Shown: piece after piece, positions 29,265 through 39,877 of the stretch
Numbering within the stretch: position 1 is the first letter of the stretch
Layout: each line of letters opens with the position of its first letter
DNA from: Zoogloea sp.
Lineage (GTDB): Bacteria; Pseudomonadota; Gammaproteobacteria; Burkholderiales; Rhodocyclaceae
Assembly (NCBI RefSeq): GCF_030157465.1
Contig: NZ_JAOAUU010000077.1
Span: forward strand, 1-53,845
DNA length: 53,845 nucleotides
Direction: 5' to 3'
The notes under the pieces: model-generated
What the model was told of the DNA's origin: nothing
The model's database searches: none
Seen by the model: only the letters and a program-made list of their open reading frames with translations
Program-made: the position numbers and the translations under genes

Positions 29265-29702
29265 ATGAGCGAAGCACTCCTTGTTCCTTGCCCCCACTGC
29301 CACGCACTCAACCGGGTTCCGGCCGACAAGCTGAACGACAACGGCACCTGCGGACGTTGCAAGCACAGCCTGTTCGCCGGCGCGCCTGTCACCCTGACGG
29401 CTGGAAACTTTGCCGCCCACGCCGAACGCAGCGACCTGCCGCTGCTTGTGGATTTCTGGGCGCCCTGGTGCGGGCCCTGCCGCAGCATGGCTCCAGCCTT
29501 CACAGCGGCAGCCACACAGCTCGAGCCACAGGTAAGGCTGGGAAAGGTCAATACCGAGGAAGAACAGGGGCTGGCAGCGCGTTTCGGAATCCGCAGCATT
29601 CCAACCCTGCTGCTGATCCGCCACGGCCGCGAGATCGCCCGGCAGGCCGGCGCAATGAGCACAGACGACATCCGCCGCTGGACGCTGTCCAAGCTGGGGT
29701 GA
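29265..29702 (+). CDS. trxC: thioredoxin-2 with N-terminal zinc finger
   Basis: Cytosolic disulfide reductase. The 145-residue protein has the TrxC-specific N-terminal zinc site CPHC (Cys9, Cys12) and CGRC (Cys29, Cys32), then a thioredoxin fold with the WCGPC active site (Cys69, Cys72) and the cis-Pro in SIPTLLL. In E. coli trxC is controlled by OxyR; here a consensus sigma-32 promoter lies directly upstream, so heat or protein-misfolding stress probably induces it. It is divergent from the AP2-like gene and convergent with the kinase-CNB gene (36 bases between stops). Confidence 0.94.
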   Translation: MSEALLVPCPHCHALNRVPADKLNDNGTCGRCKHSLFAGAPVTLTAGNFAAHAERSDLPLLVDFWAPWCGPCRSMAPAFTAAATQLEPQVRLGKVNTEEEQGLAARFGIRSIPTLLLIRHGREIARQAGAMSTDDIRRWTLSKLG

Positions 29703-29738
29703 AATGCTGAGTTTTTACGCGCCCGATGGCGCAGCACC

Positions 29739-31100
29739 TCAGTTGTCGAGGAGCTGCAGTTCCATGCCGAAACCGCTGGCGGTAATACGCTCGGCGGGAG
29801 CACCGGTTTTGGCCAGCTCCCGGTAGGCGCTCCCGAGCCGGCGCGCCACAATCGTCACAAGGCGGCGGCGGAAAGCATCCTGGCACTCGTCCGTCGCCAG
29901 CGAGAGCGCCGCCGGATTGAGTTCGAGATAGGTGGTGGTCGTGGTGGTGACCGCGGTGTACATGTGCTTGTGGTCCTGTTCGTCGAGGTAGGCCAACTCG
30001 CCGAAAACCTCGCCGTAAGACACCTCGCTGACCCGCTGGCCATCCACCGAAACCTCGACTCGCCCGTCGATGACGATCCCGAAGCGCTGGTCCGAATCAC
30101 CTTCACGCATCAACAGCGTGTTGGAATCCGATTTCCGCCAACGGGAAAAACGCAGGATCTCCCAGATTTCCACGTCTTCGAATTCCGTGAAAAACGGCAT
30201 CTTGCGCAGGATGGAATAGCGGGTGTTGTCGACCGGCACCGAGGTGTCGTCGAGAATCTTGTAGCGAACCGCAGACAGATCCTTCGCAAAATCGGCACCG
30301 TTCTTGTAGCGGGAATAGAGATCCTTCTCCAGCGCCTTGCGAATGACCTGGTCGAGTTGCTCAGGCAGTTCGGAATTGATCTGCGAGACCAGCGGAGGCT
30401 CGGTGTTGATGATCTTGTAGATCAGCTGGGCCGGGTTCTTTGCCCTGAAGGGCAGGCGCCCGGTAAGCATGTGAAAGAGCACGACCCCCAGTGAGAACAG
30501 GTCGGTCTTCTGGTTGAGCGGATAGCCCTTGATCTGCTCGGGGCTCATGTAGGCCGGCGAGCCGACGCCCATGATGAAGGTGGAATCCGACGCGCTTTTC
30601 TTGCTGATGTTGAGCGCCAGACCGAAGTCGGTGATCTTTACGTTGTCGTGCTCATCAACCAGGATGTTGGCCGGCTTGATGTCGCGGTGAACGATGCCCT
30701 GCCGGTACGCGTAATCGAGGGCCATCGCGCACTTGAAGATCATGCCGATCGTGCGATGGAGCGGCAGGAGATTCTGGAAGCTGCAGTAATGCTCCAGGGT
30801 CGTGCCCGGAAAATACTCCATGACGAGATAGGCGTAATCCTTCTCGACCGTCGTATCGAAGACCTTGATGATGTTGGGGTGATCCAGACGGCGGGAAACA
30901 TCCATCTCGGCGCGCAGCAGCTTGAGCAGGCGCCGGTTCCACTTGGCCGTGTCCTTGGATTTGTCGTCGAAGCGGATCAGCTTGAGCGCGACATTTTCGG
31001 GGTACTGCGGATGCTCAGCCAGATAGACCGTGGCCGTAGCACCGCGGCCGACCTCACGGACCAGCTTGTACTTGCCGATTTTTTCAGGTGTTTTTTCCAT
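29739..31100 (-). CDS. Hanks-type Ser/Thr protein kinase fused to a cyclic-nucleotide-binding-like domain
   Basis: A 453-residue soluble protein. Kinase domain about 11-285: Gly loop GRGATATVY (18-26), Lys40 in VALKL, catalytic HRDIKPAN (Asp140), DFG at 158-160, activation segment ending SPAYMSPEQ. A CNB-type beta-barrel spans about 301-420 with FGELAYL at 366-372 where the phosphate-binding cassette should be, but the Arg that grips the cyclic phosphate is not in place (DHKHMYTAV follows). It therefore either senses something other than cAMP/cGMP or is purely structural. No membrane or PASTA segment is seen. It is divergent from grpE. The substrate is unknown. Confidence 0.9.
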   Translation of the reverse strand: MEKTPEKIGKYKLVREVGRGATATVYLAEHPQYPENVALKLIRFDDKSKDTAKWNRRLLKLLRAEMDVSRRLDHPNIIKVFDTTVEKDYAYLVMEYFPGTTLEHYCSFQNLLPLHRTIGMIFKCAMALDYAYRQGIVHRDIKPANILVDEHDNVKITDFGLALNISKKSASDSTFIMGVGSPAYMSPEQIKGYPLNQKTDLFSLGVVLFHMLTGRLPFRAKNPAQLIYKIINTEPPLVSQINSELPEQLDQVIRKALEKDLYSRYKNGADFAKDLSAVRYKILDDTSVPVDNTRYSILRKMPFFTEFEDVEIWEILRFSRWRKSDSNTLLMREGDSDQRFGIVIDGRVEVSVDGQRVSEVSYGEVFGELAYLDEQDHKHMYTAVTTTTTTYLELNPAALSLATDECQDAFRRRLVTIVARRLGSAYRELAKTGAPAERITASGFGMELQLLDN

Positions 31101-31215
31101 ACCTGCTTTACGCCGCAGAGTCCGTAAAGATGACCGGGACCAGCCCGGAGTGGGTTGATTTTACACTTGCTTCGCCTGCTTTCCGGTAACGACTTCAATG
31201 CGCGCGGAAATAGCT

Positions 31216-31244
31216 CTTGAAATTTTATCCTTCCGCCCCCAGTT
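31216..31244 (+). promoter_or_regulatory. heat-shock (sigma-32) promoter of grpE
   Basis: CTTGAAA (31216-31222), a 14-bp spacer and CCCCAGTT (31237-31244), close to the RpoH consensus. The start would be near 31251, about 24 nt before grpE. Confidence 0.78.
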
Positions 31245-31274
31245 AGTGCGAGTCAAAAAAAGGAGCCGTTACCC

Positions 31275-31865
31275 ATGCAAGATCAAGAAACCCCTCTGAG
31301 CCCCGAGAACAAGGCCGCGCCGGAGCTTGTGGAGAACGTCGCCGACACCGGTGCCGAAACGCAGACGCCCGTTGCCGACGTGCCGGGTATCGACACCCTG
31401 CCCAGCCTTGCCGAGCTGCTCCGCCAGGCCGAACTGAACGCCGCCGAGCACCACGACGCCTGGCTGCGCGCCAAGGCCGAGACGGAAAACGTCCGCCGCC
31501 GCGCCCAGGACGACATTGCCAAGGCCGGCAAATTTGCCGCCGACAAGTTCGCCCAGGCCATGCTGCCGGTCAAGGACAGCCTCGAAGCCGCCCTCGCCAC
31601 CGACAACGCCACCCTCGAAACCCTCCGCCAGGGCGTCGAACTCACACTCAAGCAGCTCGCTTCTGCGTTCCAGAGCGCCAACGTCACCGAAATCAACCCG
31701 GTCGGCGAAAAGTTCGACCCCAACAAGCACCAGGCCATCAGCGCCCTTGAGGCCGACGGTGAGCCGAACACCGTGATCACCGTGCTACAAAAGGGCTACC
31801 TGCTCCATGAGCGCACGATGCGCCCCGCACTGGTCATCGTCTCAAAAGCAAAACCCGCCGCTTGA
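31275..31865 (+). CDS. grpE: nucleotide exchange factor GrpE
   Basis: Releases ADP from DnaK in the Hsp70 cycle. The 196-residue protein has an acidic disordered N-terminus (about 1-45), a long dimerising helix ([30 protein letters not shown], shown split: about 46-80) and the C-terminal beta domain with [16 protein letters not shown] and [18 protein letters not shown]. The ATG at 31275 is preceded by AAGGAG. It is the first gene of grpE-dnaK-dnaJ; its stop codon overlaps the dnaK heat-shock promoter. Confidence 0.97.
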   Translation: MQDQETPLSPENKAAPELVENVADTGAETQTPVADVPGIDTLPSLAELLRQAELNAAEHHDAWLRAKAETENVRRRAQDDIAKAGKFAADKFAQAMLPVKDSLEAALATDNATLETLRQGVELTLKQLASAFQSANVTEINPVGEKFDPNKHQAISALEADGEPNTVITVLQKGYLLHERTMRPALVIVSKAKPAA

Positions 31866-31888
31866 AACCGGCCACAGCATCCCCATAT
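31861..31888 (+). promoter_or_regulatory. heat-shock (sigma-32) promoter of dnaK, overlapping the grpE stop
   Basis: CTTGAAA (31861-31867, containing the grpE TGA), a 13-bp spacer and CCCCATAT (31881-31888): a full RpoH consensus. It would give dnaK a transcript of its own, beginning near 31895. Confidence 0.8.
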
Positions 31889-31958
31889 TCGTTAGCAAGC
31901 CAGGGCGCCGAGACGATCGGCCGCCACGTCAAACAGAATTCGAACTGAAGGAACTTTC

Positions 31959-33899
<1,941 letters not shown>

Positions 33900-33934
33900 G
33901 CCTGTCCGGTTCAAAAAGCCGAACCGACAAACCC

Positions 33935-33979
33935 GGCCGAGCCATGCCGGTGCATCGCGCACCGTGCGGCTCGGCCTTT
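33935..33979 (+). terminator. hairpin between dnaK and dnaJ (partial terminator)
   Basis: A 9-bp outer stem GGCCGAGCC/GGCTCGGCC (33935-33943 with 33968-33976) with further inner pairing is followed by only three T. It could lower dnaJ relative to dnaK or protect the dnaK 3' end. Confidence 0.55.
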
Positions 33980-34005
33980 CCACAAGATAGCCAGAGCACC
34001 CAAAA

Positions 34006-35139
34006 ATGGCGAAACGGGATTTATACGAAGTCCTCGGCGTCAATCGCGACGCCTCTGAGGACGAGCTGAAAAAGGCCTACCGCAAGCTGGCCATGAAGTT
34101 CCACCCGGACCGCAACCCGGACAACAAGGAAGCTGAAGAGAAGTTCAAGGAAGGCAAGGAAGCCTACGAAATCCTCACCGACGCCAACAAGCGCGCCGCC
34201 TACGACCGCTACGGCCACGAAGGCGTCAACCCGTCCATGGGCGGCGGCGGTGGCGGCCAGGGCTTCGACGGCTTCGCCGACGCCTTCGGAGACATCTTCG
34301 GGGATATCTTCGGAGGAGGCGGCGGTGGTGGCGGACGCGGGCGCTCCAACGTCTATCGCGGCGCCGATCTGCGCTACAACCTCGAGATCAGTCTCGAAGA
34401 GGCCGCCCGCGGCGCCGAAAAGACGATCCGCATTCCTGCCCAGGAAGAATGCGAGCCCTGCCACGGCACCGGCGCCAAGCCCGGCACCCAGCCCAAAACC
34501 TGCCCGACCTGCGGCGGCGCGGGCCAGGTGCGCATCCAGCAAGGCTTCTTCTCGATCCAGCAGACCTGCCCGAAGTGCCACGGCAGCGGCCGCATCATTC
34601 CCGAACCCTGCACATCCTGCGGCGGCGCCGGACGCGTCAAGCGCCAGAAAACGCTGGAAGTGAAGATTCCGGCCGGCATCGACAACGGCATGCGCCTGCG
34701 CCACGGCGGCCAGGGCGAACCGGGCGTCAATGGCGGCCCTGCCGGCGATCTCTACGTGGAAATCCACATCAAGCAGCACGCGGTCTTTCAGCGTGACGGG
34801 GACGACCTCCACTGCGAGATGCCGATCAGCTTCACCACGGCAGCCCTCGGCGGCGAAATCGAGATCCCGACCCTCGACGGTGCGGCCAGCATCCGCATCC
34901 CGGCCGAAACCCAGAGCGCAAAGGTCTTCCGCCTGCGCGGCAAGGGCATCCGCAACGTGCGCAGCCACGCGCCCGGCGACCTGATGGTTCACGTGATCGT
35001 CGAAACCCCGGTCAAGCTCACCGATCGCCAGAAGGAACTGCTGCGCGAATTCGGCGACATTGCCTCGACCAACGCAGAGCGCCACAATCCGAAAGCCAAG
35101 TCGTGGATGGACAAGGTGAAGGATTTCTTCAGCGGCTGA
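34006..35139 (+). CDS. dnaJ: co-chaperone DnaJ (Hsp40)
   Basis: Delivers clients to DnaK and stimulates its ATPase. The 377-residue protein has the J domain (1-70, HPD at about 33-35 in [10 protein letters not shown]), a Gly/Phe-rich linker (about 80-115), four CxxCxGxG zinc motifs ([32 protein letters not shown]) and a C-terminal client-binding domain. It lies 106 bases after dnaK with a hairpin in between and is followed by a terminator. Confidence 0.98.
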   Translation: MAKRDLYEVLGVNRDASEDELKKAYRKLAMKFHPDRNPDNKEAEEKFKEGKEAYEILTDANKRAAYDRYGHEGVNPSMGGGGGGQGFDGFADAFGDIFGDIFGGGGGGGGRGRSNVYRGADLRYNLEISLEEAARGAEKTIRIPAQEECEPCHGTGAKPGTQPKTCPTCGGAGQVRIQQGFFSIQQTCPKCHGSGRIIPEPCTSCGGAGRVKRQKTLEVKIPAGIDNGMRLRHGGQGEPGVNGGPAGDLYVEIHIKQHAVFQRDGDDLHCEMPISFTTAALGGEIEIPTLDGAASIRIPAETQSAKVFRLRGKGIRNVRSHAPGDLMVHVIVETPVKLTDRQKELLREFGDIASTNAERHNPKAKSWMDKVKDFFSG

Positions 35140-35174
35140 ACACGCTGAAGCCTTCCTTCACCCCGCTTCATCGC

Positions 35175-35225
35175 CGCTGGCCAGCATCCGGAAAGATTTT
35201 CTCCGGGTACTGGCCAGCGTCTTTA
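35175..35225 (+). terminator. terminator after dnaJ
   Basis: A 10-bp stem CGCTGGCCAG/CTGGCCAGCG (35175-35184 with 35210-35219) encloses a second CCGGA/TCCGG stem and is followed by TCTTT. It lies 36 bases past the dnaJ stop. Confidence 0.65.
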
Positions 35226-35349
35226 TGCAACCCGGATTTCAGGGCATCCATTTCGGAAACGCCTTTCGCCCGCGGCATTCCTGCGTCACATTTGTTTGCC
35301 CTATACTCGAAGATGGTTTTCCGTCCATCAATCCAGAATAGCGATTCCC

Positions 35350-36504
35350 ATGCGCCTCCAAAAGCTCAAGTCCCTGCTCGCCGCCCTCGGCTCCGGACTG
35401 CTCCTTGCCGCAACCACCGCCGCTCAGGCGGCTGATCCGGGCGTCAGCGACAGCACCATCACCCTCGGCATGTCGGCGCCATTCACCGGCCCCAACGGCG
35501 CCTACGGCAAGGAAATGAGGGAAGGCGCCCTGGCCTACTTCGCGCAGCTGAACGCTGCAGGCGGAGTCGGCGGCAAGAAGATCGAACTGCTGGCCCTCGA
35601 CGACGGCTATGAAACGGAAAAGACCGTCGCCAATACCCGCAAGCTGATCAACGAAAGCAAGGTTTTCGCGCTGATGGCTTATTACGGCTCGTCGCCGACC
35701 ACCGAGGCCATGAAGGTTTTCAGCGACGCAAAAGTGCCGCTGCTGGGCACCATCAGCGGCGCGGGCAGCCTGCGCTCGCCGGTCAATCGCTATATGTTCC
35801 ACCTCCGCGCGAGCTACTCCGACGAGACCGAATCCATCGTCAATCACCTCGTCGCGCTCGGTATCACGCAGATCGCGGTGTTCTACCAGAACGACGGCTT
35901 TGGCAAGTCCGGCAAGGATGGCGTCGTCAGCGCCCTCGCCCGGCACAAGCTCAAGCCGGTCGCCGAAGGCTCGGTCGAACGCAACTCGCAGCAGGTAGAA
36001 GGCGCCGTTGCCCAGATCGCCAAGGCCAACCCGCAGGCCGTCATCATGGTGACGCTGTTCAAGCCCACCGCCGAATTCGTACGGCAGATGCGCAAGGCCG
36101 GTCAATCACCGCAGTTCTCCACCCTCTCGCCGATCGGCGCAGACATCCTGGTTGCAGAAATGGGCGCCAGGGAAGCGCACGGCATCGGCATCTCCCAGGC
36201 CATGCCCTACCCCTGGAACGACACGCTGCCCGTCGTCAAGGAATATCACAAGGCCCTGCAGGCCTTCGCCAAACACGGCAACTACAGCTACTACGGGCTC
36301 GAAGGCTTCATCAACGCCAAACTGATGGCCGAGGCCATTCGTAAAACCGGCAAGGATCTGACCCGCGAAAAGCTGGTCAACACGCTCGAAAGCAGCAACT
36401 TCGACCTGGGCGGTTACAAGCTCGGCTACACGCCGGCCAGCCACAACGGCTCACGCTTCGTAGACCTCACCGTCCTGAGTCGTGACGGACGGGTTCTGCG
36501 CTGA
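35350..36504 (+). CDS. ABC transporter periplasmic binding protein, branched-chain amino acid (LivJ) type
   Basis: Type I periplasmic binding protein, probably a receptor for a small polar metabolite such as an amino acid; the true ligand cannot be told from sequence. The 384-residue precursor has a signal peptide ending in TTAAQA, then DSTITLGMSAPFTGPNGAYGKEM and the KKIELLALDDGYETEKTVAN segment typical of the LivJ/AmiC fold. The ATG at 35350 is chosen because it starts a proper signal peptide; 18 further upstream codons would spoil it. No permease or ATPase genes lie beside it, so it is an orphan receptor or works with a distant transporter. A terminator follows. Confidence 0.87.
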   Translation: MRLQKLKSLLAALGSGLLLAATTAAQAADPGVSDSTITLGMSAPFTGPNGAYGKEMREGALAYFAQLNAAGGVGGKKIELLALDDGYETEKTVANTRKLINESKVFALMAYYGSSPTTEAMKVFSDAKVPLLGTISGAGSLRSPVNRYMFHLRASYSDETESIVNHLVALGITQIAVFYQNDGFGKSGKDGVVSALARHKLKPVAEGSVERNSQQVEGAVAQIAKANPQAVIMVTLFKPTAEFVRQMRKAGQSPQFSTLSPIGADILVAEMGAREAHGIGISQAMPYPWNDTLPVVKEYHKALQAFAKHGNYSYYGLEGFINAKLMAEAIRKTGKDLTREKLVNTLESSNFDLGGYKLGYTPASHNGSRFVDLTVLSRDGRVLR

Positions 36505-36524
36505 GTCGCGTTGCACACAGCAAT

Positions 36525-36554
36525 AAAAAAGCCGCGACCAGCGCGGCTTTTTTA
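36525..36554. terminator. bidirectional terminator between the binding-protein gene and hom
   Basis: GCCGCG (36531-36536) pairs with CGCGGC (36542-36547) around a 5-nt loop and is flanked by six A on the left and seven T on the right. It serves both convergent genes. Confidence 0.85.
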
Positions 36555-36573
36555 TTTCAAACCGGAAAACCAA

Positions 36574-37881
36574 TCAAAGATTTTCCAGGCGCAGGCGGGT
36601 CACCTTGCCGGTCACCGACTCAAGGCTTTCAACCTTGGCGATGGCGGCGTTCATGTTTTTCTCGATGGTGAGATGGGTGAGGATGATGATGTCGGTTTGC
36701 GACTCGCCCTCTTCCGGTTCGCGCTGGAGCATGGCGTCGATGGAAATTGACTGGTCGGCCAGGATGCGGGTGACATCGGCGAGTACGCCCGGCTTGTCGT
36801 CGACACGCAGGCGCAGGTAGTAGCTGGTCTCGACTTCGTCGATCGGCAGCATGGGCAGTTCGGTGATCTGGTCGGGCTGGAAGGCCAGATGCGGCACGCG
36901 GTGTTCCGGGTCGGAGGTGTGCAGGCGGGTCACGTCGACGAGGTCGGCGATCACGGCGCTGGCAGTCGGCTCGGCGCCGGCGCCCTTGCCGTAGTAAAGG
37001 GTGGCGCCAACGGCATCGCCCTGCACCAGCACGGCGTTCATGGCGCCTTCGACGTTGGCGATCAGGCGCTTTTCGGGAATCAGCGTGGGATGCACGCGCA
37101 GCTCGATGCCCTGCGGACGGCGGCGGGCGATGCCCAGCAGCTTGATGCGGTAGCCGAGTTGTTCGGCGTACTTGATATCGACGCCGTCGAGCTTGCTGAT
37201 GCCCTCGACGTAAGCCTTGTCGAACTGCACCGGCACGCCAAAGGCGATGGAGGCCATCAGGGTGGCCTTGTGGGCGGCGTCGACGCCTTCGATGTCGAAG
37301 GTGGGGTCGGCTTCGGCGTAGCCGAGCGCCTGGGCTTCCTTGAGCACCTCCGCGAAGGGCAGGCCCTTGTCGCGCATCTCGGACAGGATGAAGTTGGTGG
37401 TGCCGTTGATGATGCCGGCCAGCCACTGGATGCGGTTGGCAGAGAGGCCTTCGCGCAGCGCCTTGATGATGGGGATGCCACCGGCCACGGCAGCTTCGAA
37501 GGCGACCATCACGCCCTTCTTCTGGGCGGCGGCGAAGATTTCATTGCCATGCACAGCGAGCAGCGCCTTGTTGGCGGTGACCACGTGCTTGCCGTTTTCG
37601 ATGGCCTTGAGCACGAGCTCCTTGGCCACGCCGTAGCCGCCGATGAGTTCGACGACGATGTCGATCTCGGGGTCGGTGACGATCGAGAAGGCGTCGTCGG
37701 TCAGACGCACGCCTTCGCCGGCAACGCTCTTTGCCAGTTCGAGGTTCTTGTCGGCCACCGCGGTAATGCGGATCGGCCTGCCGGCACGGCGGGTGATTTC
37801 TTCTTCGTTACGCTTGAGAACGGTAAAGGTGCCACCGCCGACGGTGCCGATGCCCAGGAGGCCAACATTGATGGGTTTCAT
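36574..37881 (-). CDS. hom: homoserine dehydrogenase
   Basis: NAD(P)H-dependent reduction of aspartate semialdehyde to homoserine for threonine and methionine. The 435-residue protein has the Rossmann GLLGIGTVGGG, VVTANKALLA, the AAVAGGIPIIKALREGL segment, the NGTTNFIL catalytic region and a C-terminal ACT domain (about 350-430, YYLRLRVDDKPGVLADV), which normally mediates threonine feedback. No aspartokinase fusion. The ATG at 37881 has no good ribosome-binding site; a heptad-repeat element begins nine bases upstream. It is probably cotranscribed with alaA. Confidence 0.97.
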   Translation of the reverse strand: MKPINVGLLGIGTVGGGTFTVLKRNEEEITRRAGRPIRITAVADKNLELAKSVAGEGVRLTDDAFSIVTDPEIDIVVELIGGYGVAKELVLKAIENGKHVVTANKALLAVHGNEIFAAAQKKGVMVAFEAAVAGGIPIIKALREGLSANRIQWLAGIINGTTNFILSEMRDKGLPFAEVLKEAQALGYAEADPTFDIEGVDAAHKATLMASIAFGVPVQFDKAYVEGISKLDGVDIKYAEQLGYRIKLLGIARRRPQGIELRVHPTLIPEKRLIANVEGAMNAVLVQGDAVGATLYYGKGAGAEPTASAVIADLVDVTRLHTSDPEHRVPHLAFQPDQITELPMLPIDEVETSYYLRLRVDDKPGVLADVTRILADQSISIDAMLQREPEEGESQTDIIILTHLTIEKNMNAAIAKVESLESVTGKVTRLRLENL

Positions 37882-37889
37882 ATTCGTTG

Positions 37890-37984
37890 AAGGGTCAAGA
37901 GTGAAGAGTTAAGGGTAAAGGCAAAGGGGCCAGCGTGCGGAGCGGGTTGAACCCCTCGCGCCTCACGCTTCACCCTTCACCCGC
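37890..37984. repeat. inverted pair of AAGRGTN heptad arrays between hom and alaA
   Basis: Four in-register heptads occur at 37890-37917 (AAGGGTC, AAGAGTG, AAGAGTT, AAGGGTA). Their complement appears at 37964-37984 (CACGCTT, CACCCTT, CACCCGC). Between them AGGGG near 37925 and CCCCT near 37952 extend the dyad. The whole forms a long imperfect purine/pyrimidine palindrome filling the intergenic gap. I know no named element that matches. Confidence 0.65.
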
Positions 37985-37987
37985 AAA

Positions 37988-39214
37988 TCAGGTGCCGTGA
38001 CGTTTGCGGTAGCCGTCGAGGAAGCGGGCGATGCGGTTGACGGCATCCCTCAGGTCGTCCTCGTAGGGCAGGAAAACCAGCCGGAAATGATCCGGCGTCG
38101 GCCAGTTGAAGCCGGTGCCCTGGACCAGCAGGACTTTTTCCTGCTCCAGCAGTTCGGCGATGAACTGCTGGTCGTCCTCGATGGGGTACATCTTGGCGTC
38201 GAGCTTCGGGAACATGTACAGCGTGGCCTTGGGCTTGACGCAACTGACCCCCGGAATGGCGGTAATCAGCTCGTAGGCAAGGTCGCGCTGGCGACGCAGG
38301 CGGCCGCCGGGGGCAACCAGATCGTCGATGCTCTGGTAGCCACCGAGGGCCGTCTGGATGGCGAACTGGCCGGGCACGTTGGCGCACAGGCGCATCGAGG
38401 CCAGCATGTTGAGGCCTTCGATGTAATCGGCAGCCGGACGGCGGTCGCCGGAAACCACCATCCAGCCGGCGCGGTAGCCACAGGAGCGGTAGTTCTTGGA
38501 CAGGCCGTTGAAGGTGACGGTCAGCACGTCTTCCGACAGCGAACCGATGGAGGTGTGCGTGACGCCCTCGTAGAGCACCTTGTCGTACACTTCGTCGGCG
38601 TAGATGATCAGGCCGTGTTCGCGGGCAATGGCCACGATGGCCTTCAGGGTGTCGTCGGGATAGACGGCACCGGTCGGGTTGTTCGGGTTGATGATCACGA
38701 TGGCGCGGGTGCGCGGCGTGATCTTGGCGCGGATGTCGTCGAGATCCGGCAACCAGCCGTTGGATTCGTCACAGATGTAATGACGCGGGTTGCCGCCCGA
38801 CAGGCTGACCGCGGCGGTCCACAGCGGGTAGTCGGGGGCCGGCACCAGCACTTCGTCGCCGGTGTTGAGCAGCGCGTTCATGGCCATCACGATCAGTTCG
38901 GAAACGCCATTACCCACGTAGATGTCTTCGAGCGTCACACCCTTGATGTGCTTTTGCTGGGTGTAATGCATGATCGCCTTGCGGGCCGAGAAGATCCCCT
39001 TCGAATCCGAATAGCCGGCCGCGTTGGGCAGGTTGCGGATCATGTCGAGCTGGATTTCTTCCGGGGAATCGAAACCGAACGGCGCCAGGTTGCCGATGTT
39101 CAGCTTGATGATCTTGTGGCCCTCGTCCTCCATCTGCTTCGCCTTCTGCAGCACGGGGCCGCGGATGTCGTAACAGACGTTGGCGAGTTTGTCGGACTTG
39201 CGAATGGGTTGCAC
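37988..39214 (-). CDS. alaA: alanine transaminase AlaA-type aminotransferase
   Basis: PLP-dependent class I/II aminotransferase, closest in memory to E. coli AlaA (YfbQ), which makes alanine from pyruvate and glutamate. The 408-residue protein has KLANVCYDIRGPVL at the start, GNGVSELIVMAMNALL, APDYPLWTAAVSLSGG, IINPNNPTGAVY, the PLP lysine in TFNGLSKNYR, GYRAGWMV and the C-terminal KVLLVQGTGFNWPTPDHFR. I start at GTG 39214 (VQPIRKSDKL aligns with the E. coli N-terminus; GGA lies upstream). ATG at 39286 or an earlier start would add unconserved residues. Divergent from the Mth938-domain gene. Confidence 0.92.
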   Translation of the reverse strand: MQPIRKSDKLANVCYDIRGPVLQKAKQMEDEGHKIIKLNIGNLAPFGFDSPEEIQLDMIRNLPNAAGYSDSKGIFSARKAIMHYTQQKHIKGVTLEDIYVGNGVSELIVMAMNALLNTGDEVLVPAPDYPLWTAAVSLSGGNPRHYICDESNGWLPDLDDIRAKITPRTRAIVIINPNNPTGAVYPDDTLKAIVAIAREHGLIIYADEVYDKVLYEGVTHTSIGSLSEDVLTVTFNGLSKNYRSCGYRAGWMVVSGDRRPAADYIEGLNMLASMRLCANVPGQFAIQTALGGYQSIDDLVAPGGRLRRQRDLAYELITAIPGVSCVKPKATLYMFPKLDAKMYPIEDDQQFIAELLEQEKVLLVQGTGFNWPTPDHFRLVFLPYEDDLRDAVNRIARFLDGYRKRHGT

Positions 39215-39415
39215 GGCGTTTTCCGTTTCCTGACTGATAAGCGCGGGCTGCCGGCTGACAGCACGCGGTTTGGTGTGGCGGCTCATGATTCCGGCGCCGC
39301 TGGCGTGACGGCCGGGGGCATACCCGGGCAGGCGCAAGACGACGCAAAGCTATAATGGTACCCAAGCCACCCTAGCCGGGCAAATCAACTCCCGCCACCG
39401 CCGAGAACAGAAGCC

Positions 39416-39793
39416 ATGAAACTCCACCTCGACCAGAATGCCCAGTACCACACCATCGCCCGCTACGACGCCCGGCACGTGATGATCGGGCCGGACCGCC
39501 ACGAACAAAACCTGATCGTGATGCCCCAGCAGCTCGTGCCCGACTGGCACCAGGGCGACTTCGAAAGTCTCGACGAAGCCGCCTTCGAGCGTCTGGCCGG
39601 CCTCGGCTGCGAGATCATCATTCTGGGTACCGGAATGCGCCAGCGCTTTCCGCAACCCAAACTGATGAAGGCGCTGTTCAACGCCCGCATCGGGCTTGAG
39701 GTGATGGACCTGGGTTCGGCGTGCCGCACCTACAACATCCTGGTGTCCGAGCACCGCAACGTGGCGGCCGCGCTGATCTTCGATCCGGCCTGA
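39416..39793 (+). CDS. Mth938-domain (DUF498) protein
   Basis: A 125-residue protein of the Mth938/DUF498 family, related to the mitochondrial complex I assembly factor NDUFAF3. The segments LIVMPQQLVPDW, IIILGTGMRQRFP and GLEVMDLGSACRTYNIL are the family core. The bacterial role is unknown; the family's link with complex I assembly is known from eukaryotes only. Divergent from alaA, and followed by bcp after 84 bases. Confidence 0.85.
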   Translation: MKLHLDQNAQYHTIARYDARHVMIGPDRHEQNLIVMPQQLVPDWHQGDFESLDEAAFERLAGLGCEIIILGTGMRQRFPQPKLMKALFNARIGLEVMDLGSACRTYNILVSEHRNVAAALIFDPA

Positions 39794-39877
39794 ACGAAAA
39801 TCTTCACGCAGGGCGGATTGCCAGTCTGCCGCCTTGCGATTAGTCTGCACCGGACGACCAACGTTTCCGGAGACACC

